NCBI RefSeq assembly: GCF_024346955.1
Contig: NZ_AP024884.1
Span: 682,001 to 746,000 of the forward strand
DNA from: Vibrio mangrovi
Lineage (GTDB): Bacteria; Pseudomonadota; Gammaproteobacteria; Enterobacterales; Vibrionaceae
Length of the DNA stretch: 64,000 bases
Reading direction: 5' to 3'
Numbering within the stretch: position 1 is the stretch's first letter; each line of letters starts with the position of its first letter. The position numbers and the translations under genes were made by a program. The notes beneath the pieces are model-generated. The model had not been told where the DNA came from. It searched no databases and worked only from the letters and a program-made list of their open reading frames with translations. Below, piece by piece: positions 40,841 to 49,634 of this stretch.

Positions 40841-42034
40841 CTAATCGTGATACATATAATCCCGCGTCAGTGGCAGAACATATCGATCTGCTTTTGTTGC
40901 CACGATCTGATGCAGCGCAACCCAATTGTGATGAAATGCATGAGCACATCCTGCCAGATAAACCCGCCAGATCCGGAACTGTTTATCATCAACCATGGTT
41001 TTCAATTGTTCACTTTGTGCCTCAAACCGGGCAGCCCAATGCTCCAGAGTCATCGCGTAGTGGTGTCGTAAATTTTCAATATCAACAGGTTCCAGACCCG
41101 CAATCGCCATCTCTTTTAAAACCAGACCAATGTGAGGCAATTCACCATTCGGGAAAACATAACGATCAATAAACTTTCCGGCTCCGGATGGTGCTGAACC
41201 GGATTTAGGATCTGTGGTGGTGATCCCATGGTTCATCATGACGCCATCCTCTGCCAACAACGAATTCAATTTAGAAAAATACTCATTCAGGTGTTTTAAT
41301 CCGACATGTTCGAACATACCAACACTGGTAATCCGGTCAAAGGTACCATGAACATCCCGGTAATCGAGCAAGTGAACTTCACAAACTGATTCCAGTCCCG
41401 CAGCCCGAATACGTTTCTGTGTTTCCAGGTATTGCTGTTCAGAAATGGTGATTCCCGTCGCTTTCGCCCCAAACTTCTGTGCTGCCCTGATGATTAACGC
41501 TCCCCAGCCACACCCGACATCCAGCAAAGTTTGCCCGGGCTGGAGCTGAATTTTATTCAGAATATGGTCTATCTTTTGCTCCTGAGCCAGATCCAGCGAG
41601 TCATCCATGGTTTTAAAATAACCACAAGAATAAACCATATTCTTATCGAGCCATGCCTGATAAAACTCATTTGAAACATCATAATGATAAGAAATTGACT
41701 CTGAATCGAGTTTACGCGTGTGATGATAGCGCCGGGAACCGCCATGTTTCCCGGTATAGTTAGATCCATATGCAACTAACTGGTTGGCAATTTCAACCAC
41801 ATCCATGACTTTACCTTTGACATGGAGTTTCCCTTCGACATATGCATGACCCAACTTATCCAGTGATGGGTTAATTAAATGTTTTAATGAAGAAAAGTGT
41901 GGTACTTCAATAACGACTTTGGGCTCATCCGTCAGGTGAACCTCACGACCATTCCATAACTGGATGGTCATTGGCAGTGACTGGCTGTCACTAATCCGAT
42001 CTATAAATTTCTCAAATTTTCTTTCCCAGAACAT
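40841..42034 (-). CDS. cfa: Cyclopropane-fatty-acyl-phospholipid synthase
   Basis: 397-aa S-adenosylmethionine-dependent enzyme that adds a methylene bridge to unsaturated phospholipid acyl chains. I start at ATG 42034 (MFWERKFEKFIDRIS), which has AGGAG eight bases upstream; the longer frame adds 17 unlikely residues. The SAM motif LDVGCGWGALIIRAAQKFGAKATGITIS (about 169-196), the preceding DVSNEFYQAWLDKNMVYSCGYF and the C-terminal WAARFEAQ typify the family. It marks the right flank of the tail island. Confidence 0.93.
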   Translation of the reverse strand: MFWERKFEKFIDRISDSQSLPMTIQLWNGREVHLTDEPKVVIEVPHFSSLKHLINPSLDKLGHAYVEGKLHVKGKVMDVVEIANQLVAYGSNYTGKHGGSRRYHHTRKLDSESISYHYDVSNEFYQAWLDKNMVYSCGYFKTMDDSLDLAQEQKIDHILNKIQLQPGQTLLDVGCGWGALIIRAAQKFGAKATGITISEQQYLETQKRIRAAGLESVCEVHLLDYRDVHGTFDRITSVGMFEHVGLKHLNEYFSKLNSLLAEDGVMMNHGITTTDPKSGSAPSGAGKFIDRYVFPNGELPHIGLVLKEMAIAGLEPVDIENLRHHYAMTLEHWAARFEAQSEQLKTMVDDKQFRIWRVYLAGCAHAFHHNWVALHQIVATKADRYVLPLTRDYMYHD

Positions 42035-42336
42035 ACTTCTGTCTCCTATGTCTGACGACACTAGGCTACGAAATACTTCAGGCAATATAATGGCCCGGTA
42101 TAAACAACTTTACATAATCCTGTTGCTAATGAACTCTCTATTCCCTATTTCGTACCTCTAATCGGTTATCCTACGCCCGTTGTTCTGAAAAATCTATTCT
42201 TGTTACATCAAAAGTTGTGGCATATATCACCTCAAAATATATGTGCCTTTATTAATATTTCAGATAAATATAGAACAATAAAATCGAGATATGCATCAAA
42301 TATCTGGAAAGAAGATCAAAGAAGTGGAATAAGTAA

Positions 42337-42355
42337 GGGAAGCCGAAGCTCCCCC
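42337..42355 (-). terminator. UUCG-loop hairpin after dcuA
   Basis: On the minus strand GGGAGC-TTCG-GCTTCCC, a stable tetraloop hairpin 35 bases past the dcuA stop, without a long T-run. The rest of the 356-base gap (42035-42390) holds only the cfa promoter area and AT-rich sequence. Confidence 0.6.
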
Positions 42356-42390
42356 GTAGAAAATAACTGTTCTGTTTACACCAGTCCGGT

Positions 42391-43692
42391 TTACAGAACC
42401 ATGCCACCAAAAATAAAGCCGAATGTGACAGCAGAAGCAATTGTTACAACGCCCGGAATAAAGAATGGGTGATTAAAGACATACTTACCGATCCGGGTTG
42501 AACCGGTATCATCCATCTCTACAGCTGCAAGAAGTGTCGGATAGGTTGGAAGCACAAATAACGCACTCACCGCAGCAAAAGAAGCAACAGCTGTTAATGG
42601 TGCAACACCGATCGCCAGTGCTGCCGGCATCAGCGCGGTTGTTGTCGCACCTTGTGAATAAAGCAACATCGAAGCAAAGAAAAGTGTAATTGCCAGCATC
42701 CACGGATATTGTTCGAGAATATGAGCAGACAGCTGCTTAATTTCGTTAATATGACCGGAGACAAAAGTATCACCCAGCCAGGCTACACCAAGAACGCAAA
42801 CACAAGCACTCATCCCGGATTTAAACGTTGAAACCGATGTAATCTTTGAAGCATCAATCTTGGTAAACAGAATGATTGCCGTTGCTGCCATCAGCATGAT
42901 TGCCATAATTGCCTGATTCCGGCCAATGGCAGGATCCGTGATAAGACCGACAGCTTTACTAATCATCGTCGCATAGGCAACCACTGCAACAATCGCAATG
43001 ACAAAAATGTAAACCGACATTTTTGCAGAAGGCAGAATGTCACGTTTTGTAGCGCCACGCACTTTAATCAAGCCTTTTTCCAGACGTTCCTGATAGATAG
43101 GATCATTTTCCAGATCGCCTCCCAGGAAGTTAGCAACAAAAGCACCGACCATACAGGCTGCGAAAGTTGTCGGGATACAAATCGCCAGTAAAGTCAGATA
43201 ACCAACACCCAGCGGCTCAAGAATTCCGGAGAAAAAGACGACAGCAGCTGAAATCGGAGAAGCAGTAATTGCAATCTGTGATGCAACAACTGCAATAGAA
43301 AGCGGACGGGAAGGTCTGACTTTTTGCTCTTTAGCAACTTCAGCAATAACCGGCAACGTCGAGAATGCAGTGTGTCCGGTGCCTGCCAGCAGCGTCATCA
43401 GAAAAGTGACGATTGGCGCATAAAAGGTAATCTGTTTCGGATTTTTTCTTAGAAATTGCTCAGCCAAATCAACCAGCCAGTCCATACCACCGGCAACCTG
43501 CATTGCCGCAATTGCGGTAATGACTGACATAATGATCAGAATAACGTCTACCGGGATGGTTCCTGCATTCATTCCCAGCCCCATGGTCAAAATAATCACA
43601 CCTGCTCCACCGGCAAATCCAATGCCTATACCGCCAATTCTGGCTCCGAGAAAAATGAAGAGCAGGACAATCAACAGCTCTACTGCTACCAT
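42391..43692 (-). CDS. dcuA: Anaerobic C4-dicarboxylate transporter, DcuA type
   Basis: 433-aa inner-membrane antiporter for aspartate/fumarate/succinate under low oxygen. The sequence follows E. coli DcuA over its whole length: MVAVELLIVLLFIFLGARIGGIGIGFAGG, AGTGHTAFSTLPVIAEVAKEQ, QIAITASPISAAVVF, STFKSGMSACVCVLGVAWLGDTFVSG and DDTGSTRIGKYVFNHPFFIPG. About 11 transmembrane helices. No aspA is adjacent. Confidence 0.93.
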   Translation of the reverse strand: MVAVELLIVLLFIFLGARIGGIGIGFAGGAGVIILTMGLGMNAGTIPVDVILIIMSVITAIAAMQVAGGMDWLVDLAEQFLRKNPKQITFYAPIVTFLMTLLAGTGHTAFSTLPVIAEVAKEQKVRPSRPLSIAVVASQIAITASPISAAVVFFSGILEPLGVGYLTLLAICIPTTFAACMVGAFVANFLGGDLENDPIYQERLEKGLIKVRGATKRDILPSAKMSVYIFVIAIVAVVAYATMISKAVGLITDPAIGRNQAIMAIMLMAATAIILFTKIDASKITSVSTFKSGMSACVCVLGVAWLGDTFVSGHINEIKQLSAHILEQYPWMLAITLFFASMLLYSQGATTTALMPAALAIGVAPLTAVASFAAVSALFVLPTYPTLLAAVEMDDTGSTRIGKYVFNHPFFIPGVVTIASAVTFGFIFGGMVL

Positions 43693-44400
43693 GATGATAC
43701 CTCGTTAAGTTATTGTAATTTAATTAATAATTCTTATTCCAATATTGAATAATCACTTGGTGGGTCAATTGATAGCAGATCCATTGCAAGAACCCATCAC
43801 AAACTAAAATCCCTTACCGTTCCGGAAATTGAATATAAAGACTTTAATTTACGAACACCGTCTTGCTTTTTGTCACAGGAAATCAGACGATAGCTAACTT
43901 CCTCATCACAAAAATATATTTATGAAATGAATACTCTCCATTAATTCACAAATAGCAAACACTCTATTCCTATATTTGAAACAATCGATTTAACTTTAAT
44001 AAGTTTCTATTTAAATAAATTCCTATTCATGAACTACATAATGAATAAATTATTATTTGATGTTGTTTCATATCGTAACAACATCATGAAAAAGATAGGA
44101 ATCCTGGCAGGTTAGCCTGAAAAGAGGAGACTAACTGATAAGAGCGGGAAACTTCTCTCATGCTACCCATCTAAGGATCCTTAGTTTATTATCTCGGAAA
44201 TCACAAACTGATTACCTTTTAGTAAAATATAAGAATCCTTTCTGCAAAAAGATTAGTTTAAAAATCTATCCTGATTTTGAAGCACATCATACCGCACCAA
44301 CATAAAAATAATAGTACTCAGATCACCTTTTTGGTGCATCGTTTTATTGACTAAAAAATAAATAACCAAAGTTTGATCTGAATGAAATAATCAGTACACA
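43693..44400. other. About 700-base AT-rich gene-free stretch
   Basis: Between dcuA and acdS no frame looks coding. It is strongly AT-rich with many short AT palindromes, and contains the dcuA promoter. A perfect FNR-type motif TTGAT-TTGA-ATCAA lies beyond it at 44447-44460, but some 750 bases from the dcuA start. TTGATAGCAGATCC near 43768 is closer but matches the FNR consensus only in one half. Confidence 0.6.
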
Positions 44401-44401
44401 T

Positions 44402-44434
44402 AAAAAAACCAGCACAATAAATATTGTGCTGGTT
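44402..44434 (-). terminator. Terminator after acdS
   Basis: AACCAGCACAATA (44407-44419) - AA - TATTGTGCTGGTT (44422-44434), a 13-bp stem; on the minus strand it is followed by a run of T (44402-44408). Confidence 0.92.
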
Positions 44435-44460
44435 CTGATAAATAAATTGATTTGAATCAA

Positions 44461-45477
44461 TCAACCATTACGATAAATATAACTATATGCATTAATTGCA
44501 GGAACACCACCTAAATGTGCATATAGTACTTTTGAACCTTTCGGGAAAAAGCCTTTCCGGGTCAGATCAATCAATCCCTGCATTGATTTTCCTTCGTAGA
44601 CAGGATCAGTCATCATACCTTCCGTCCGGGCGGCAATCCGAATTGCATCGTTGGTTTCTTCGGATGGCACTCCATAAGCCGGATAAGCGTAGTCATCAAT
44701 AATGATGATATCTTCTTCGGAAATTTCCTGTCCAAGTTCAACTAAATCTGCCGTATTCCGGGCAATGCGCAAAACCTGCTCATGATTTTTCTCCGGCGTT
44801 CCCGAAGCATCAATGCCAATCACCTTTTGTGCTCTGCCGTCTGCTGCAAAGCCGACCACCATACCGGCCATTGTTGAACCCGTCACCGTACAAACCACAA
44901 TATAATCGAATTTGATCCCCATTTCGGCTTCTTGCTCGCGAACTTCTTCAGCAAATTGCACATATCCCAATCCACCATATTTATGCTCTGATGCACCGGC
45001 AGGAATCGGATAAGGAACACCACCATTTGCTTTCACATCTTCAATCGCATTTTCCCAGCTTTCCCGGATGCCAATATCGAATCCCTCATCGACAAGCTCA
45101 ACATCTGCACCCATAACCCGGCTCATCAGGATATTCCCGACCCGATCATACACAGCATCCTGAAACGGCACCCAACTCTCCTGAACCAGACGACATTTCA
45201 TACCAATTTTGGCCGCAGTTGCCGCAACAAGACGGGTATGATTTGACTGTACACCACCGATTGTGACTAGTGTATCTGCACCACTGGCAATGGCATCCGG
45301 AACAATATATTCCAGCTTACGAATTTTGTTTCCACCAAAGGCAAGACCACAGTTGCAATCTTCCCGTTTTGCGTAAATTTCAACATCTCCGCCAAGAAAT
45401 TCACTGAGACGGCTGAGTTTTTCAATCGGAGTTGGGCCAAAAGTGAGCGGGTAACGTTCAAACTTGTCTAATTTCAT
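44461..45477 (-). CDS. acdS: 1-aminocyclopropane-1-carboxylate deaminase
   Basis: 338-aa PLP enzyme that opens the ring of ACC, the plant ethylene precursor, giving 2-oxobutanoate and ammonia. Lys51 (PLP) in GGNKIRKLEY, Ser78 in GGVQSNHTR, Tyr294-Glu295 in DPVYEGKSM and Leu322 in YAHLGGVP are all present and in the same numbering as the Pseudomonas enzyme. Glu295 and Leu322 separate ACC deaminases from D-cysteine desulfhydrases, which usually carry Thr at those positions. Overall similarity to the Pseudomonas protein is high. Divergent from an Lrp-type gene at acdR position. Confidence 0.93.
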   Translation of the reverse strand: MKLDKFERYPLTFGPTPIEKLSRLSEFLGGDVEIYAKREDCNCGLAFGGNKIRKLEYIVPDAIASGADTLVTIGGVQSNHTRLVAATAAKIGMKCRLVQESWVPFQDAVYDRVGNILMSRVMGADVELVDEGFDIGIRESWENAIEDVKANGGVPYPIPAGASEHKYGGLGYVQFAEEVREQEAEMGIKFDYIVVCTVTGSTMAGMVVGFAADGRAQKVIGIDASGTPEKNHEQVLRIARNTADLVELGQEISEEDIIIIDDYAYPAYGVPSEETNDAIRIAARTEGMMTDPVYEGKSMQGLIDLTRKGFFPKGSKVLYAHLGGVPAINAYSYIYRNG

Positions 45478-45578
45478 GCCAGATTTCCTTTATATAATGC
45501 GTTGATTCCGAGAAGTTCTAATAAAAGATATGCTTCTAGACTACCCAATCTGAAATGAAATGTGCTTCCTATTTTTAT

Positions 45579-45590
45579 TGAAATTTTTCA
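45579..45590. promoter_or_regulatory. Palindrome in the acdS-acdR divergent region
   Basis: TGAAATTTTTCA (mirror half sites TGAAA/TTTCA) within the 185-base AT-rich intergenic region, in place for a control site of Lrp type. Lrp-family sites are loose, so this is a weak candidate. Confidence 0.3.
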
Positions 45591-45662
45591 TATAAATTTT
45601 ACATAAAGAAAATAAATCGTTACTTTAATGAAAAATATGACATAAAAGTGGAATAAATCATC

Positions 45663-46127
45663 ATGGACAAATCACTGGACAAGGTAGATCTGAAGCTGCT
45701 CCGCCTGTTGCAGCAAGATGGCAGAGTAAGTAATGCGGAGCTGGCAGAAAAAGCCAACATCAGCCCGGCAACCTGTCACCGGCGAGTTGAACGCCTGTTC
45801 AGTCAAGGGGTGATTCAGTCGGTCAGGGCAGAAATAAATCCACAGGACATTCATCTGGGAGCTTTGGTTATTGTTGGTGTCGTACTGGATCGTTCGACAC
45901 CGGAGAGTTTTGCCGAGTTTGAAGCAGCAATTGTCCGCTTGCCCGTCATTATTGACTGTCAGCTGGTCGCTGGTGAATTTGATTATTTTCTCCGGGTACG
46001 AGTCAATGATATGGCAGATTTCAACCAGCTTCATGCCAGTCAGCTGATCGCCCTGCCCGGAGTCCGGCAAATCCGGACTTTCTTTGTAATGAAAGAGGTG
46101 ATTCAGCACGCACCGCTACGCTTCTAA
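45663..46127 (+). CDS. acdR: Lrp/AsnC-family regulator, AcdR-like
   Basis: 154 aa. N-terminal helix-turn-helix (about 6-60: LDKVDLKLLRLLQQDGRVSNAELAEKANISPATCHRRVERLFSQGVI) and RAM effector domain (about 70-150: QLVAGEFDYFLRVRVNDMADFNQLHASQLIALPGVRQIRTFFVM). The divergent acdR-acdS pair is the arrangement known from Pseudomonas, where AcdR activates acdS in response to ACC. A terminator lies downstream. Confidence 0.85.
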   Translation: MDKSLDKVDLKLLRLLQQDGRVSNAELAEKANISPATCHRRVERLFSQGVIQSVRAEINPQDIHLGALVIVGVVLDRSTPESFAEFEAAIVRLPVIIDCQLVAGEFDYFLRVRVNDMADFNQLHASQLIALPGVRQIRTFFVMKEVIQHAPLRF

Positions 46128-46195
46128 GCGTCCGTTGCGTAGCCTTTCCCCTCAATCAGCAGCTTCGAAAATCACGATGAAAGCATATAAAAAAA

Positions 46196-46218
46196 CGGGA
46201 CTTTATGTCCCGCCTTTT
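46196..46218. terminator. Bidirectional terminator between acdR and maoC
   Basis: CGGGAC-TTTAT-GTCCCG (46196-46212) flanked by AAAAA on the left and CCTTTTC on the right; serves both convergent genes. Confidence 0.85.
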
Positions 46219-46243
46219 CATATTTAAGCAATGTATGAAATAT

Positions 46244-46972
46244 TCAGAAATGTAACTGGATCACAGAGACGACAATACAGCCGGGCCGGCGTACACCCTC
46301 GATCTCAACTCTGATTTCACGCTCAACTTCCAGCCCTTTACGCACCGGAGTCACTTTCGTCAGGATACTTTTCGCCCGAACCCGATCACCAGATTTTACC
46401 GGATACGGAAAACGAACCTGATTCATCCCAACGTTCACAACCATTTTTGCCGTAGGAAACAACGAATCATCCGGATCGACACTATCTGTAAGTTTCGGTA
46501 GCAGCGCCAGGGTTAAGAACCCATGCGCAATCGTAGTCTTAAACGGTGACTCAACCGATGCCCGCTCAGGATCCGTGTGAATCCACTGTGTATCTTCAGT
46601 CACATGACCAAATTGGTTAATGCGTTCCTGATCGACATGCAGCCAGTCTCCGACGTGGATCACTTCACCGATCTTCTGCTGTAACTCATCGTACAATGTC
46701 TGCGCTTCCGACGTTAACTTCATAGGTTCCTGCCGGAAGAGTGCAGATTCCCGCTTTAACGCGGCGGTTTCTGCATCAGTTGGCAGATTAACGTCTTCAT
46801 TCACCGCTGGCTGATGAAAATCTCTGATCCAGGAAAACAGGTGAAAATGGTTCGTTTTTGTCAGTAACTCTTCCCAATATTCGCGCATAGCTGGTGGCAT
46901 TTTCTGCATCAGCTCAGCATGCTGCTTACTCAACATTTCACCACGTTGTTTGAACAGTTCAACGACTTTCAT
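46244..46972 (-). CDS. MaoC-family (R)-specific enoyl-CoA hydratase with N-terminal extension
   Basis: 242 aa from ATG 46972 (MKVVELFKQRGEMLSKQHAELM), chosen because AGGAG sits six bases upstream; 18 extra upstream residues are rejected. The C-terminal MaoC hot-dog domain (about 100-240) keeps the hydratase pair Asp127 and His132 in FGHVTEDTQWIHTDPERA and the following AHGFLTLALLPKL. Residues 1-95 form an unrelated helical region (EYWEELLTKTNHFHLFSWIRDFHQP) whose role I cannot name. Such enzymes hydrate trans-2-enoyl-CoA in fatty-acid or polyhydroxyalkanoate metabolism. Confidence 0.85.
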   Translation of the reverse strand: MKVVELFKQRGEMLSKQHAELMQKMPPAMREYWEELLTKTNHFHLFSWIRDFHQPAVNEDVNLPTDAETAALKRESALFRQEPMKLTSEAQTLYDELQQKIGEVIHVGDWLHVDQERINQFGHVTEDTQWIHTDPERASVESPFKTTIAHGFLTLALLPKLTDSVDPDDSLFPTAKMVVNVGMNQVRFPYPVKSGDRVRAKSILTKVTPVRKGLEVEREIRVEIEGVRRPGCIVVSVIQLHF

Positions 46973-47651
46973 CTCAACTCCTTGCTTCATCTTAATGAAG
47001 TCAGTAACAGTTTGATTTTGAACCACTTCACATAAAGGTGCAAATACTTTCGGGCGTACATGCGTTAACTAAACACGACATTTTCTATACTTTACATGGA
47101 GTTACAAATAAAACACCATTTTATTAGAAGTGTAATTCACAACAGGTCTTATGTGTTTGTGATGACAGAAATTATTCCCATCAATACGAAGTTTTTCTAT
47201 TTTTTATCTTCTAATTCAAGTAAATAGAAAACTTATCACTCCTGTCATACAGGATTCACAAAGATCTGCTGAGAAAATAACCTTTCTGCCATAACATTCA
47301 AAATCAGTGCCAGCACGCTTATTTTTTCTCTGGTACGGGGCCATGTACAATATTTCAACAACATACAGCCAGCTTATAGCAGATGGATCACCGTGTTGAC
47401 GAGCCTCCCGCCAGAAATACGACGGCCCTCCTGTTGCCACCACACGCTATCCAATCCTATAAGCGGCCAAAATGTGCCGATAATGATTTAAAAACAGCAA
47501 TTATTGCTAGGACGGTCATCTCTGTCATCATCAATACTATGTCCCTAACGAGAAGATGCGTTATCGTCTCTTTCAGTCACACCATGACTGTTTTCCGGAG
47601 CGGTACTCACATTGAAACAACCATCCTTCAGGGATAACAAAGAGTGAAATC
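46973..47651. other. 679-base gene-free stretch upstream of the AraC-GyrI gene
   Basis: Short frames here lack ribosome sites and have poor composition. AT-rich at the left; a potential stem GCAATTATTGC lies near 47496. No named signal seen. Confidence 0.5.
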
Positions 47652-48521
47652 ATGCGGGACAATCTATACAAAACTGTCGATGAGCGAATTCATCAGGTAT
47701 GCCACTATATTGAAAATCATCTCTGTGATGATCTGACACTTGATCATCTGAGTCAGATTGCGGCACTGTCCCGGTATCATTTTCATCGTGTCTTCTCAGC
47801 CTACATTGGAATGAGCGTTGCCAGATATATTCAGTTAATGCGACTGAAACGGGCATCCATGCAGTTAGCCTTCGAAACGGATTTACGGGTGATCGATATT
47901 GCCCTGGACGCAGGTTATGACAGTCCGGAATCTTTTGCCCGGGCTTTTAAAAAAACCTTCGGTCAGTCTCCGTCCGGATTCCGAACCGCACCTGAATGGC
48001 TCAACTGGCATGCTCAATTCCAGTCACACAAACAACCTTGGGGAGAACAACACATGCATGTTGAAATCAAAAATTTCAGTGAAGCCAAAATCGCTTTCAT
48101 TACCCATCAGGGGCCGATTGAGCTGGTTTATGAAACAGCAACACAATTTATTGCCTGGCGTAAAGAAAGCGGACTATCACCAGTGAGCACATCAAAAACA
48201 TACGGAATCCCTTATGGCAACCCAGATGTTGTTGCCCCGGAAGCATTTCGTTTTGATATCGGAGGCTCGGTTGAGCAGGATGTTCCGGAAAACACATACG
48301 GTGTTCAGACAGGAACAATCCCCGGAGGCCGCTGCGCGGTTATTCGTCATAAGGGGAGTCATGACCGGTTGGGAGAGTCTATTTACTATCTCTACCGGGA
48401 CTGGTTACCCCAAAGTGGTGAAACACTGCGTGATTATCCTTGTTTCTTTCACTATCTCAACCTGATAAACGAGGTACCCGAGAGCGATTTAATCACCGAT
48501 GTTTATCTGCCGATCCAATAA
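47652..48521 (+). CDS. AraC-family regulator with GyrI-like effector domain
   Basis: 289 aa. Two AraC helix-turn-helix motifs in about 12-112 (DDLTLDHLSQIAALSRYHFHRVFSAYIGMSVARYIQLMRLKRASMQL and VIDIALDAGYDSPESFARAFKKTFGQSPSGFR). From about 136 to 289 a GyrI/SbmC/Rob-type small-molecule-binding domain follows (MHVEIKNFSEAKIAFITHQGP ... GGRCAVIRHKGSHDRLGESIYYLYRDWLP ... YPCFFHYLN). This HTH-GyrI architecture is typical of Rob-like regulators of drug and stress response. The target is unknown. Confidence 0.88.
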   Translation: MRDNLYKTVDERIHQVCHYIENHLCDDLTLDHLSQIAALSRYHFHRVFSAYIGMSVARYIQLMRLKRASMQLAFETDLRVIDIALDAGYDSPESFARAFKKTFGQSPSGFRTAPEWLNWHAQFQSHKQPWGEQHMHVEIKNFSEAKIAFITHQGPIELVYETATQFIAWRKESGLSPVSTSKTYGIPYGNPDVVAPEAFRFDIGGSVEQDVPENTYGVQTGTIPGGRCAVIRHKGSHDRLGESIYYLYRDWLPQSGETLRDYPCFFHYLNLINEVPESDLITDVYLPIQ

Positions 48522-48528
48522 TATTTTT

Positions 48529-48556
48529 CCCCCTGTCTTGCAGGGGGTTCCGGTTT
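48529..48556 (+). terminator. Terminator after the AraC-GyrI gene
   Basis: CCCCCTG (48529-48535) - TCTTG - CAGGGGG (48541-48547), followed by TTCCGGTTTTA. Confidence 0.8.
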
Positions 48557-48695
48557 TATATCTCCCAGCACCCGGATGTTTTAAGACTCAGGATCCAACT
48601 TCACTTCTTCTCATCCATTGCTTTTGCCTATTACAGATATCGGTCCGGCAGAAAAAATATTTTGCTATGCTCAGTAGACAAGATAACAATTTGAA

Positions 48696-48712
48696 ATGAT
48701 AATTATTATCAT
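48696..48712 (+). promoter_or_regulatory. Fur box before the sit operon
   Basis: ATGATAATTATTATCAT, a nearly perfect palindrome of the GATAATGATTATC type, 40 bases upstream of the substrate-binding protein gene. It predicts repression by Fur with iron. Confidence 0.85.
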
Positions 48713-48752
48713 ATAGAGTAATTCATTATCGTTCCTGAAGGTTACAAATTGT

Positions 48753-49634
48753 ATGAAAAAACATCTGTTTACCGCGTTCTGTTTCATTCTGATGCTGTCA
48801 CCCGGACAAAGCTGGGCAAAGTTTAAAGTGATTACCACATTTACGATTATTCAGGACATGGCGCAGAATATTGCCGGAAATGCCGCTGATGTTGTTTCTC
48901 TGACTAAACCCGGCGCAGAAATCCACAATTACCAGCCGACGCCGAAAGATATTATCAAAGCGCAGTCTGCCGATCTGGTGTTGTGGAATGGCCTGAATCT
49001 GGAACAATGGTTTCAGCGCTTTTTCTCCAATGTAAAAGATGTCCCTTCAGTCGTTGTCAGTGAAGGAATTCAGCCCCTTTCGATCTATACCGGTCCTTAT
49101 AGCGGCAAGCCCAATCCTCATGCATGGATGTCGCCGCAAAATGCACTGATCTATGTAGAAAATATCCGTAAAGCACTGGTGAAGTATGATCCGGAACATG
49201 CTGAAACTTACAATCATAATGCCAGCGTTTATCAGGAAAAGATCACACAGCTGAATCACCAGATCCACACGCAACTTGCTGCCGTTCCTGAAGAAAAACG
49301 CTGGCTGGTCACCAGTGAAGGTGCTTTCAGCTATCTGGCGCGGGATTATGGCTTAAAAGAAGCCTTTCTCTGGCCGATTAATGCCGATCAGCAAGGTACA
49401 CCACAGCAGGTCAGAGGCCTGATTGATACCATTCGTCAGCATCACATTACCGTGTTATTCAGTGAAAGTACCATCTCTGACCGCCCGGCCAGACAGGTTG
49501 CCAGAGAAACCGGGGCTGCCTACGGTGGTGTTCTTTATGTCGATTCTCTTTCAACCGGCAGCGGTCCGGTCCCGACATACCTTGACCTGCTCCGGGTCAC
49601 AACCGATACCATTGTCAGAGGATTACAACCATGA
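48753..49634 (+). CDS. sitA: Mn/Fe ABC transporter substrate-binding protein (SitA/YfeA)
   Basis: 293-aa periplasmic metal-binding protein (cluster A-I). The signal peptide is MKKHLFTAFCFILMLSPGQSWA, cleaved before KFKV. Metal-ligand signatures GAEIHNYQPTPKD (His57 area), NPHAWMSPQNALIYVENI and GAAYGGVLYVDSLS near the end are visible. It has the features of SitA/YfeA/MntC proteins that bind Mn2+ and Fe2+. First gene of a four-gene operon with a Fur box upstream. Confidence 0.93.
   Translation: MKKHLFTAFCFILMLSPGQSWAKFKVITTFTIIQDMAQNIAGNAADVVSLTKPGAEIHNYQPTPKDIIKAQSADLVLWNGLNLEQWFQRFFSNVKDVPSVVVSEGIQPLSIYTGPYSGKPNPHAWMSPQNALIYVENIRKALVKYDPEHAETYNHNASVYQEKITQLNHQIHTQLAAVPEEKRWLVTSEGAFSYLARDYGLKEAFLWPINADQQGTPQQVRGLIDTIRQHHITVLFSESTISDRPARQVARETGAAYGGVLYVDSLSTGSGPVPTYLDLLRVTTDTIVRGLQP

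Noticed and set aside
44461..45477. D-cysteine desulfhydrase instead of ACC deaminase
   Set aside because: Glu295 and Leu322 are the ACC deaminase residues; desulfhydrases typically differ at these positions.
47216..47637. Short frames on both strands between maoC and the AraC-GyrI gene
   Set aside because: No ribosome sites, low-complexity or odd amino-acid content, no match in either strand to a known protein.
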